From Candidatus Bipolaricaulota bacterium (lineage in GTDB: Bacteria; Bipolaricaulota; Bipolaricaulia; UBA7950; UBA9294), in assembly GCA_020350845.1 (NCBI GenBank), contig CP070725.1, positions 341,339 through 354,228 on the forward strand: a stretch of 12,890 bases of DNA, in the 5' to 3' direction. The notes under the pieces are model-generated. The model made no database searches. It was given only the letters and a program-made list of their open reading frames with translations, and was not told where the DNA came from. Position 1 is the stretch's first letter. Every line of letters begins with the position of its first letter. The position numbers and the translations under genes were made by a program. Positions 1 through 6,101 of the stretch are shown here, one piece after another.

Positions 1-206
1 ACCTGACCGCTCTCGATCTTCCCCGGAGGGATTTGGACGAGACCCATGATCGTGAGTGCCGTGACGGACTTGCCGCAGCCGCTCTCCCCAACGATGCCCA
101 ACGTCTTCTCGGGCTCGATGGTGAAGTCCACGCCGTCCACCGCGCGGACGACGCCGTCCTCCGTGTTGATTTAGGTCTTCAGGTCCCGGACGTCGATCAG
201 CGGCAC
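1..206 (-). pseudogene. Opp/Dpp-type ABC transporter ATPase, N-terminal part, with in-frame TAA at codon 12
   Basis: Read on the minus strand from GTG at 206 the frame gives VPLIDVRDLKT-stop-INTEDGVVRAVDGVDFTIEP, then the Walker A GIVGESGCGKS and the following TALTIMGL, before leaving the window. This is the start of the OppD/DppD ATPase family, which energises import of peptides or similar solutes at the inner membrane. The family normally has an aromatic residue where the TAA (171-173) lies, and a single C-to-A change in TAC would explain it. An AGGAGG lies 10 nt before the GTG, so the start seems right. Skipping the stop would require a start after the first beta strand, with no visible ribosome-binding site. 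The gene lies 28 bp after secG and is probably co-transcribed. TAA is a normal stop in this genome (the gene at 6102-7430 ends in TAA), so code reassignment is unlikely. It may be a true nonsense mutation or a sequence error. The family call is firm; broken status is less sure. Confidence 0.7.
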
Positions 207-234
207 TGCGATCAATCCTCCTCGATTGAAGTTC

Positions 235-459
235 TCAGAGTACCGATAGGATGAACCCGACGAGCATGAACGCGACCGCAAGTGCGGCGGTCAGCGTCCT
301 CTTGGGGTCGCGCACCTCGTCTCGCCCGAACACCGTGCCCGACATCCCGGAGCCGAACGCCCCTCCGAGACCTGAGTGTTCGCTCATCTGGATGAGGATC
401 AGGCCGATCAACGCGAAGCAATCCAAGAAGAACACGACTTCCAGTAACGTCCTAATCAT
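235..459 (-). CDS. secG: SecG, protein-export translocase subunit
   Basis: This 74-residue protein has the SecG plan: a membrane helix at about residues 4-24 (ending LILIQ), a Gly-rich cytoplasmic loop with SGLGGAFGSG, and a second helix at about residues 55-74. SecG is a small accessory subunit of the SecYEG channel and aids SecA-driven export of unfolded proteins across the inner membrane. The length matches the short SecG form found outside the Enterobacteria. The ATG at 459 is preceded by GGGAGGA about 10 nt upstream. A strong promoter lies at 504-532. The peptide transporter ATPase follows 28 bp downstream on the same strand. The call rests on the conserved loop and the two-helix layout. 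Confidence 0.92.
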   Translation of the reverse strand: MIRTLLEVVFFLDCFALIGLILIQMSEHSGLGGAFGSGMSGTVFGRDEVRDPKRTLTAALAVAFMLVGFILSVL

Positions 460-503
460 GTGGAGAAGATCCTCCCACGCAGTATCCGCTCGCGAGGCCC
501 GGC

Positions 504-532
504 ATTATAGCACGACCCCAACCCGCCTACAA
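504..532 (-). promoter_or_regulatory. Sigma-70 type promoter for secG
   Basis: On the minus strand TTGTAG (532-527) is followed by a 17-bp spacer and a perfect TATAAT (509-504). The start of transcription would fall near 497, giving a leader of about 38 nt before the secG ATG at 459. The -10 is a full consensus match; the -35 matches at three of six positions. Confidence 0.7.
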
Positions 533-566
533 CGGAGGATCAGGCCTGTTGGTGCCCCTGCACGAC

Positions 567-604
567 CTCCCGTATCCTCTCTTCCGGCCGAGACGATACG
601 GGGG
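567..604 (+). promoter_or_regulatory. Leader hairpin over the pyrG ribosome-binding site
   Basis: CTCCCGTATC (567-576) can pair with GATACGGGGG (595-604) in a 10-bp stem with one G-T pair. The loop holds a second stem, TCTC (578-581) with GAGA (590-593), separated from the first by one C-C mismatch. The 3' arm contains the run of Gs about 10 nt before the GTG start of pyrG, the only candidate ribosome-binding site. If transcribed, the hairpin would hide it. Two weak promoters are possible: TTATAG-17-TACAAC (505-533), which would include the hairpin in the mRNA, and TTGGTG-18-TATCCT (549-578), which would start inside it. The pairing is visible in the sequence; the regulatory role is inferred. 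Confidence 0.45.
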
Positions 605-614
605 TGCATGGACG

Positions 615-2225
615 GTGCGCAAGCTGGTCATCGTGACGGGCGGCGTTCTCTCCGGATTGGGGAAAGGCGTCGTCGCTGCCTCGGTCGCCCTTCTCTTCCA
701 GTCCAAGGGGTACCGCGTCACGCTTCAGAAGATCGATCCGTACGTCAATCTCGACGCGGGGACGATGAATCCCTACGAGCACGGCGAGGTGTTCGTCACG
801 GACGACGGGAAGGAGACCGATCTCGACGTCGGACGCTACGAACGCTTCCTCGATCGAGGGCTGTCCGCGGCGAACTACATGACCACGGGCCAGGTCTACT
901 GGAGCGTGATTCGCCAGGAGCGCGCGGGCGCGTTTCTCGGACAGACCGTGCAGGTCATCCCCCACATCACGGACGAGATCAAGCGACTGATTCGACTCCC
1001 CATCGACCGCGACGATGCCGAGATCGGTGTCGTCGAGGTCGGCGGGACCGTCGGCGATATCGAAGGGCTACCGTTTCTCGAGGCGCTGCGCCAGCTCAAG
1101 GACGAGCTCCCCCGAGAGGACATGTGCTTCCTCCACGTGACCCTCCTCCCGCAGCTGTCGACGACCGATGAGCTGAAGACGAAGCCCACGCAGCACAGCG
1201 TCAAGGAGTTGCGCGCAATCGGCATTCAGCCTCACGTTCTCGTGGCGCGCTCGGAGAAGCCCCTGCCCGAGCCCGTGCGCCGCAAGCTCGCGCTGTTCTG
1301 CGACGTCCCGCTCGACTGCGTGATCGAGAACGTCGATCGGCCCTCGATCTACGAGGTGCCGCTGATGTTCGAGGAGAACTCGCTGGACAAGCGCATCGAG
1401 CGCCAGCTGCAGCTTCCCGCGAGGCCGACGGACCTTGCCACGTGGGACCGGCTCGTCGCGCGCGTCCGTGCACCGGCGAGACGGACCACCGTGGCGATCG
1501 TCGGGAAGTACATCGAGCTCTACGACGCCTACCTCAGCATTCGCGAGGCGCTCCTCCACGCAGGGGCCACCCTCGACATCGGGGTCGACATCCGTTGGGT
1601 CGCTGCCGAGAAGGTGGCCGACGACGGGCCCGTTCCCCATCTCGAGGAGACGGACGGGATCCTCATTCCGGGGGGCTTCGGCGATCGCGGCATCGAAGGG
1701 AAGGTCGAGGCGGTGAGCTACGCTCGCGAGCGCGGCGTGCCCTACTTCGGCATCTGTCTCGGGCTCCAGTGTGCGGTCATCGAGTTCGCACGGAGCGTTC
1801 TCGGAATGGGCGATGCCAACAGCTCCGAATTCGATGAAGCGACGTCCCATGCGGTCATCGACCTCCTCGAGGAGCAGGTCGGCGTCGGCGATCGCGGAGG
1901 GACGATGCGCCGCGGTGCGTCGCCTGTCCTCGTGCGTGAGGGCACCCTCGCGCATCGCCTCTACGGCGCGACGACCGTCGAGGAACGCCACCGGCATCGC
2001 TTCGAGGTCAACCCCGCCTACCGTGAGGCGTTCGAAGCAGGGGGGATGGCCGTCAGCGGCACGACGCCCGACGGACATCTCGCGGAGATCATCGAACTCC
2101 CCGACCATCCGTGGTTCATCGGGGTGCAGTTCCACCCCGAGTTCCGATCGCGGTTCGTCTCGCCGCATCCGTTGTTCACAGGATTCGTACAGGCATGCGC
2201 AGAACGCGAAGGGCGATCCAGCTAG
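615..2225 (+). CDS. pyrG: CTP synthase (glutamine-hydrolysing)
   Basis: CTP synthase makes CTP from UTP, ATP and glutamine in the cytosol, the last step of pyrimidine nucleotide synthesis. The 536-residue length fits the family (E. coli 545). The N-terminal synthetase domain begins MRKLVIVTGGVLSGLGKG, with the P-loop and then LQKIDPYVNLDAGTMNPYEHGEVFV. The class I glutamine amidotransferase domain occupies about residues 290-530, with the nucleophile Cys381 in FGICLGLQ and the His507/Glu509 pair in GVQFHPEF. I chose GTG at 615 because family members begin within a few residues of the IVTGG motif; in-frame upstream starts back to TTG 549 would add 22 unrelated residues. The stop lies 31 nt inside the next gene, implying translational coupling with the LPS-transport genes. 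A hairpin covers the likely ribosome-binding site. Confidence 0.96.
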   Translation: MRKLVIVTGGVLSGLGKGVVAASVALLFQSKGYRVTLQKIDPYVNLDAGTMNPYEHGEVFVTDDGKETDLDVGRYERFLDRGLSAANYMTTGQVYWSVIRQERAGAFLGQTVQVIPHITDEIKRLIRLPIDRDDAEIGVVEVGGTVGDIEGLPFLEALRQLKDELPREDMCFLHVTLLPQLSTTDELKTKPTQHSVKELRAIGIQPHVLVARSEKPLPEPVRRKLALFCDVPLDCVIENVDRPSIYEVPLMFEENSLDKRIERQLQLPARPTDLATWDRLVARVRAPARRTTVAIVGKYIELYDAYLSIREALLHAGATLDIGVDIRWVAAEKVADDGPVPHLEETDGILIPGGFGDRGIEGKVEAVSYARERGVPYFGICLGLQCAVIEFARSVLGMGDANSSEFDEATSHAVIDLLEEQVGVGDRGGTMRRGASPVLVREGTLAHRLYGATTVEERHRHRFEVNPAYREAFEAGGMAVSGTTPDGHLAEIIELPDHPWFIGVQFHPEFRSRFVSPHPLFTGFVQACAEREGRSS

Positions 2226-2989
2226 CCGCCGTCCTCCTTGTCGCCGCGGGGATCGCGTTACTGATGATCCCGCCGGAGGGCGATGTGCCACGCAGCGAGA
2301 GCGCGGCGCAAGGGATTCTCGTGCGCAGGTACGACCTCGCCGGCGATCTCGCGTGGGAGGTCTCCGCGCGGCGCGGTTCGCTCGAGGGCAGGGATGCTCG
2401 CCTCGAAGAGGTCGACGTCGTCTTCGTGCGGGACGGCGACACGCTGCTCACGGCGATCGCTGCAGAGATGGTGGTCACCCCCACGCGGGCCGAACTGCTC
2501 GGCGGGGTGACGGCGGGGCAGGAAGGACGCTATGAGCTCACCACCGAAGCGCTCCACTGGACATCGGAGGCGGAAACGCTCGTGGCGGAGAAGACGACCC
2601 TCACCTTCGACCGCGGTGTGATCTTCGCCGACGGCTTCCGCTACGCTCCGCGCGAGGAGCGTGCCTCTCTCGTCGGCGATGTGCACGGAACGCTCGATCT
2701 CGATGAGCCGGCGGCGTTCCGCGGGGAGCGTGCCGTCTGGGAGGGCGACGAGCAGCTGCTGATCGAGGAGGTCGAGGTGCGACACGGGGAGTGGACCTAT
2801 CGCGCGGATCGCGCCGAGCTGTCGCCGGATGAGGAATCGGTGGCCTTCTCGGGGGGGACGACGGTGGCGCTCCGGTCTGCCGAGTTGACCGCCGATGGCG
2901 TCATCCTCGACCGCTCGGGGCTGCGCGCGCACGGCGCGGTCACCGTCATCCTCGACGGGGAGTTCTTCGAGAAGGAAGACGATGCTTGA
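2195..2989 (+). CDS. lptC: LptC-like LPS export protein with extended OstA-like C-terminus
   Basis: This 264-residue protein starts with MRRTRRAIQ and one membrane helix at about residues 9-27, so it should be anchored in the inner membrane with the rest in the periplasm. Residues about 35-165 (GILVRRYDLAGDLAWEVSA onward) resemble LptC, which passes LPS from LptBFG to LptA. The remaining ~100 residues continue with short strand repeats (RAVWEGDEQLLIEEV, YRADRAELSPDEESVAFSGG, ELTADGVILDRSGLRAHG) typical of the LptA/OstA beta-jellyroll. The protein is longer than E. coli LptC (191) and no separate lptA lies before lptB, so it may do both jobs; that is inference. The ATG at 2195 overlaps pyrG by 31 nt, and the TGA overlaps lptB. 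The ribosome-binding site is weak, fitting coupled translation. Family call good; the symbol is less certain. Confidence 0.72.
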   Translation: MRRTRRAIQLAAVLLVAAGIALLMIPPEGDVPRSESAAQGILVRRYDLAGDLAWEVSARRGSLEGRDARLEEVDVVFVRDGDTLLTAIAAEMVVTPTRAELLGGVTAGQEGRYELTTEALHWTSEAETLVAEKTTLTFDRGVIFADGFRYAPREERASLVGDVHGTLDLDEPAAFRGERAVWEGDEQLLIEEVEVRHGEWTYRADRAELSPDEESVAFSGGTTVALRSAELTADGVILDRSGLRAHGAVTVILDGEFFEKEDDA

Positions 2990-3725
2990 AGCCAGTGGGC
3001 TGACGAAGAGCTACGGCGGAGTGCGCGTCGTGAACGGTGTCTCGTTCACTGTCGAGCGGGGAGAGGTCGTCGGGCTTCTCGGGCCGAACGGCGCGGGAAA
3101 GACGACGACCTTCCTCATGATCATCGGGTTCATCCCCGCCGAGCGCGGCGAGGTCCGGCTGAACGGGAAGCGCATCTCGCACCTCCCGTTCTACCAGCGT
3201 GCGCGCGCCGGCATCAGCTACCTCCCGCAGGAGCCGTCGGTCTTCATCCATGCCACGGTGGAGGAGAACCTGCGGCTCGTCCTCGAGTGGTCGGCGGACC
3301 GCGAGCGGCGGGACGCCCTGCGGAAGACGCTTCTTGAGGAGTTCACGCTGACCGAGTTCGCCCGCCGCCGGGCGTCGACGCTGTCCGCCGGGGAGCGTCG
3401 ACGACTGGAGATCGCCCGCTCGCTGGCGACGTCGCCGGCGTACGTCCTTCTCGACGAGCCGTTCTCGGGGATCGATCCGATCTCCGTGGCCGACCTGCAA
3501 GAGCGGATTGCCACGTTGCGCAGCCGCGGGCTGGGCGTGGTGATCACGGATCACAATGTGCGCGATACCCTCGCCATCACCGACCGCGCCCTCCTCATTC
3601 ACGAGGGGAAGATCATGACCGAAGGCACGGCGGAGGAGCTCATCGCGGATCCGCTGGCGCGGCAGTTCTATCTCGGGCATCGCTTCCGCGAGGATCCCGT
3701 CGATAGAGCCGAGCGAGCAGGATGA
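2982..3725 (+). CDS. lptB: LptB, LPS export ABC transporter ATPase
   Basis: LptB is the cytoplasmic ATPase of the LptBFG complex that extracts LPS from the inner membrane. The 247-residue protein shows Walker A GPNGAGKTTT, Q-loop YLPQEPSVF, signature LSAGERRRLEIARSL, Walker B VLLDEPFSGIDP and the switch histidine in VITDHNVRDTL. ISYLPQEPS, DPISVADLQ and a C-terminal FYLGHRF are LptB hallmarks that separate it from branched-amino-acid (LivG/LivF) ATPases. The signature has Ala where Gly is usual (LSAGE for LSGGE). The ATG at 2982 has AAGGA five bases upstream and overlaps the stop of the LptC-like gene by 8 nt (ATGCTTGA). The last 86 nt overlap the convergent lgt gene. Genes for LptF, LptG and LptD are not in the window. 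Confidence 0.94.
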   Translation: MLEASGLTKSYGGVRVVNGVSFTVERGEVVGLLGPNGAGKTTTFLMIIGFIPAERGEVRLNGKRISHLPFYQRARAGISYLPQEPSVFIHATVEENLRLVLEWSADRERRDALRKTLLEEFTLTEFARRRASTLSAGERRRLEIARSLATSPAYVLLDEPFSGIDPISVADLQERIATLRSRGLGVVITDHNVRDTLAITDRALLIHEGKIMTEGTAEELIADPLARQFYLGHRFREDPVDRAERAG

Positions 3726-4518
3726 ACAGGCCGAAGCCGATCACGAAGGCGATGCTGATCGCGTGCGCCGCACGGAAGGATCCGACGACCGTCTCGTACT
3801 GGTAGCCGCCCACCGTGACCTCGATCGTGCGCAGCTCTCCGAGCCAGAGGCTGTCCGCCCGGGTGAACGAGACGATCGACCGCGCCACAGCGTAGAGGAT
3901 GAAGTACAGCGCGGTGACGAAGCCGTCGCGGAAGCCGCGCTTCCGTGCCCACACCCAGAGGAGCGCGAAGATCATCAGGTTGAGGATCATTTCGTAGAGC
4001 ATCGAGGGGTGCGTCGCCTGCCCGGGGAACGCCTGCCCCGCGGGGGAGCTCAGAGGGAATCGGAGCCCCCAGGGAAGCGTCGTCGGCAGTCCGAAGGCGT
4101 CCCCGTTGGTGAGGTTGCCGATCCTTCCGATCGCCTGTCCGAGGATGAGGCTCGGCGTCAGAGCATCCGTCAGCGCCCAGAAGCGCACCCGCTTCACGCG
4201 GGCGTAGAGGAACACCGCGAGGAGGCCGGCGATCACCCCTCCGTGGATGGCAAGCCCTCCCTGCCACAGCTTCACGATGTCGACGAGGTGTTGACCGTAG
4301 TAGTCCCATTGGAAGGCGACGTAGTACAAGCGGGCCCCGACGAGCGCTGACGGGATGATCCACAGAAGGAGGTCGAACAGCGCCTCCGTCGATAGCGGAA
4401 GCTCCTTCCTGCGGGCCTCGCGGGCGAAGAGGACGAAGCCGAGGGAGATGGCAAGGACGTACATCAGCCCGTAGTAGCGGATGACGACGGGGCCGATCTT
4501 CACCAACACCGGATGCAT
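3640..4518 (-). CDS. lgt: Lgt, phosphatidylglycerol-prolipoprotein diacylglyceryl transferase
   Basis: Lgt transfers diacylglycerol from phosphatidylglycerol to the lipobox cysteine of prolipoproteins, the first step of lipoprotein maturation at the inner membrane. The 292-residue protein has several membrane helices and family motifs in order: GLMYVLAISLGF, GARLYY, GGLAIHGGVIAG with the essential-type His92, the signature GRIGNLTNGDAFG with Arg132, HPSMLYE, and ARSIVSFTRADSLWLG with Arg213 and Arg220. Length matches E. coli (291), although the loop after GELRT (about residues 229-248) is longer than usual and the last ~20 residues are a polar tail. ATG 4518 has AGGGGGG a few bases upstream; the 35-bp gap to divergent lnt holds a possible TATACT -10 on this strand (4554-4549). 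The 3' end overlaps lptB by 86 bp in convergent orientation. Confidence 0.94.
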   Translation of the reverse strand: MHPVLVKIGPVVIRYYGLMYVLAISLGFVLFAREARRKELPLSTEALFDLLLWIIPSALVGARLYYVAFQWDYYGQHLVDIVKLWQGGLAIHGGVIAGLLAVFLYARVKRVRFWALTDALTPSLILGQAIGRIGNLTNGDAFGLPTTLPWGLRFPLSSPAGQAFPGQATHPSMLYEMILNLMIFALLWVWARKRGFRDGFVTALYFILYAVARSIVSFTRADSLWLGELRTIEVTVGGYQYETVVGSFRAAHAISIAFVIGFGLFILLARLYRRDPRGSDARDRTAAPADPR

Positions 4519-4553
4519 GGTCCCCCCTGAGGCGCGGTATCATCGCGGAGTAT

Positions 4554-6005
4554 ATGCATCCGTCACGGTGGAAAGAAACGGCGCTTGCGGCACTCGCTGG
4601 CGTGCTGCTCGCCCTCGCAATGCCCGGCTTCGGCATCTGGCCGCTCGCTTTCGTCGGCCTCGTTCCGTTCCTCTTCGCGCAAGGAACGAGCGCACGGGTG
4701 CTCCCCGGGGCCGTCTGCGGCGCGGTGCTGTTCGCGATCGACCTCCGTTGGCTGCTGACGCTCACGCGGTTCACCCCGCTGGTCATCCTCGGGTATCTCG
4801 TCCTCGTTGCCCTCCTTGCTCTCGCTCTGGGGCTCGTCGGGGCGCTCGTCGGGGCGTCACGGCGGCGATTCGGCGTTGCGGCCGCGTGGCTTCTCGTCGC
4901 ACCGATCGCCTGGAGTGCGTTCGAGCTTCTCCGCGCGCAGGGGGAGATCGGTCTCAGCTTCTCCGCGCTGTACAGCGCGCTGCACCGAGTCCCGGCGCTG
5001 ATCCAAGGCGTGTCGCTTCTCGGACCGTGGGCGCTGACGGCGGCGGTGGTGTTCATTAACGGCGCCCTCGCGCAGCTGCTGATCAGGCGGCCTCGGGGGC
5101 TTCTCGCCGGGGCGGGTGTGGCCGCCCTGCTCGCCACCTTGTGGTGGCTTCCTCTGCCGCCGGCGGGGGAAGCGATGGAGGTGGGCATCGTCGGCTCCGA
5201 CGTCGCCCAGGATGTCAAACTTGCGGGAACTGAACTCGCGACCCTTACGCCGTTCTACCTCGACATGGGGCGCCGCGCGGCGAGCGAGGGGCCGCAGCTG
5301 ATCGTCTTCCCGGAGTCGATCCTTCCGGCGTTCATCCTTCGCGACGAGGGACTCCTCAAGGCGTTCTCCGATCTCGCACGGGAGGCGGGAAGCGCGATTC
5401 TCTTCGGCACGGGCGACTACATGGACGGGGAGATCCTGAATCGTGTCGCGCTGCTCTCGGAGGCGGGGGAGCTCGTCGGAACGTACGCCATGATGCATCC
5501 CGTGCCGTTCGGCGAGACGGTGCCCGGCCGGAGGATCCTCGAGGCGCTCGGTCTCGCGACATGGATCCTGCGGATGCTCCCTGTGGACCTCACGCCGGGG
5601 AAGGAGTACACGATCCTCGATGGGATCGGCGCGCCGATCTGCTTCGAGTCGACCTTCCCTGCGATTTCGCGGCGGTTCGCCGAGGAGGGAGCGACACTGC
5701 TCGTGACGGTCACCAACGACGCGTGGTTCGACGGCTCGAGCGAGCTTCGTGCGCACTTCGCGGCGGCCGTCTTTCGCGCCGTGGAGACTCGGCGCTACGT
5801 GATCCAGGCGGCGAACGGCGGAATCTCGGGGATCGTCGATCCTCGGGGGCGGATCGTCGCGCAGCGCGTGGGAGAGACGGTGCTCGCTGGACGCGTCGAA
5901 CACAGAAGCGGAGCCTCGGCCTACGTGCGCTATGGCGAACTCCCGCTGCTCGTCCTCTTCGTCCTGCTCCTCGTCGGCGGGGCCGCATGGCGTCGGCTCG
6001 CCTGA
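4554..6005 (+). CDS. lnt: Lnt, apolipoprotein N-acyltransferase (catalytic Lys replaced by Met)
   Basis: Lnt adds the third acyl chain to the N-terminal cysteine of lipoproteins, the last maturation step in diderm bacteria. The 483-residue protein has about six membrane helices (residues 1-205), a periplasmic nitrilase-like domain (about 207-450) and a final helix (about 458-478), as in E. coli (512). Glu254 in VFPESILP and Cys363 in APICFES align with catalytic E267 and C387 of E. coli, and Glu321 in VPFGE with E343. The catalytic lysine (E. coli K335, in YNKNHLVPFGE) is Met313 here, in YAMMHPVPFGE; AAG to ATG is one base. The enzyme may be inactive or altered, or the base may be wrong. The ATG at 4554 follows a close GGAG and a possible TATCAT -10 at 4539-4544. 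Divergent lgt lies 35 bp away. Confidence 0.92.
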   Translation: MHPSRWKETALAALAGVLLALAMPGFGIWPLAFVGLVPFLFAQGTSARVLPGAVCGAVLFAIDLRWLLTLTRFTPLVILGYLVLVALLALALGLVGALVGASRRRFGVAAAWLLVAPIAWSAFELLRAQGEIGLSFSALYSALHRVPALIQGVSLLGPWALTAAVVFINGALAQLLIRRPRGLLAGAGVAALLATLWWLPLPPAGEAMEVGIVGSDVAQDVKLAGTELATLTPFYLDMGRRAASEGPQLIVFPESILPAFILRDEGLLKAFSDLAREAGSAILFGTGDYMDGEILNRVALLSEAGELVGTYAMMHPVPFGETVPGRRILEALGLATWILRMLPVDLTPGKEYTILDGIGAPICFESTFPAISRRFAEEGATLLVTVTNDAWFDGSSELRAHFAAAVFRAVETRRYVIQAANGGISGIVDPRGRIVAQRVGETVLAGRVEHRSGASAYVRYGELPLLVLFVLLLVGGAAWRRLA

Positions 6006-6041
6006 CGGTCCGTGAGAGGCGTCGCGGCCTGCCGAAGAGAA

Positions 6042-6072
6042 GCGGCGGAGGGGGAGAGAGCCCCTCCGCCGC
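6042..6072. terminator. Bidirectional terminator-like hairpin between convergent genes
   Basis: GCGGCGGAGGGG (6042-6053) pairs perfectly with CCCCTCCGCCGC (6061-6072), a 12-bp GC-rich stem with a 7-nt purine loop (6054-6060). It lies between the 3' ends of lnt (6005) and the minus-strand lipoprotein gene (6102), so it can serve both. Neither side has a long T run: the plus side has GTCCTGTTCT shortly after, the minus side TTCTCTTC at once. Confidence 0.72.
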
Positions 6073-6101
6073 GTCGGATGTCCTGTTCTAGAGGCCGAGC
6101 G

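Noticed and set aside
251..1171. Plus-strand open frame of 306 codons across secG and pyrG
   Set aside because: It runs through the secG promoter and out of frame through pyrG; its Arg-rich product matches nothing.
1068..2291. Minus-strand open frame of 407 codons opposite pyrG
   Set aside because: It is antisense to the well-supported amidotransferase half of CTP synthase and has no recognisable domain.
3668..5218. Minus-strand open frame of 516 codons
   Set aside because: It lies over lgt and lnt in the wrong frame, is rich in Arg, Ser, Ala and Pro, and has no family motif: a typical high-GC shadow.
4857..5903. Minus-strand open frame of 348 codons opposite lnt
   Set aside because: Its composition (Arg, Glu, His and Pro rich) mirrors codon bias of the real gene on the other strand.
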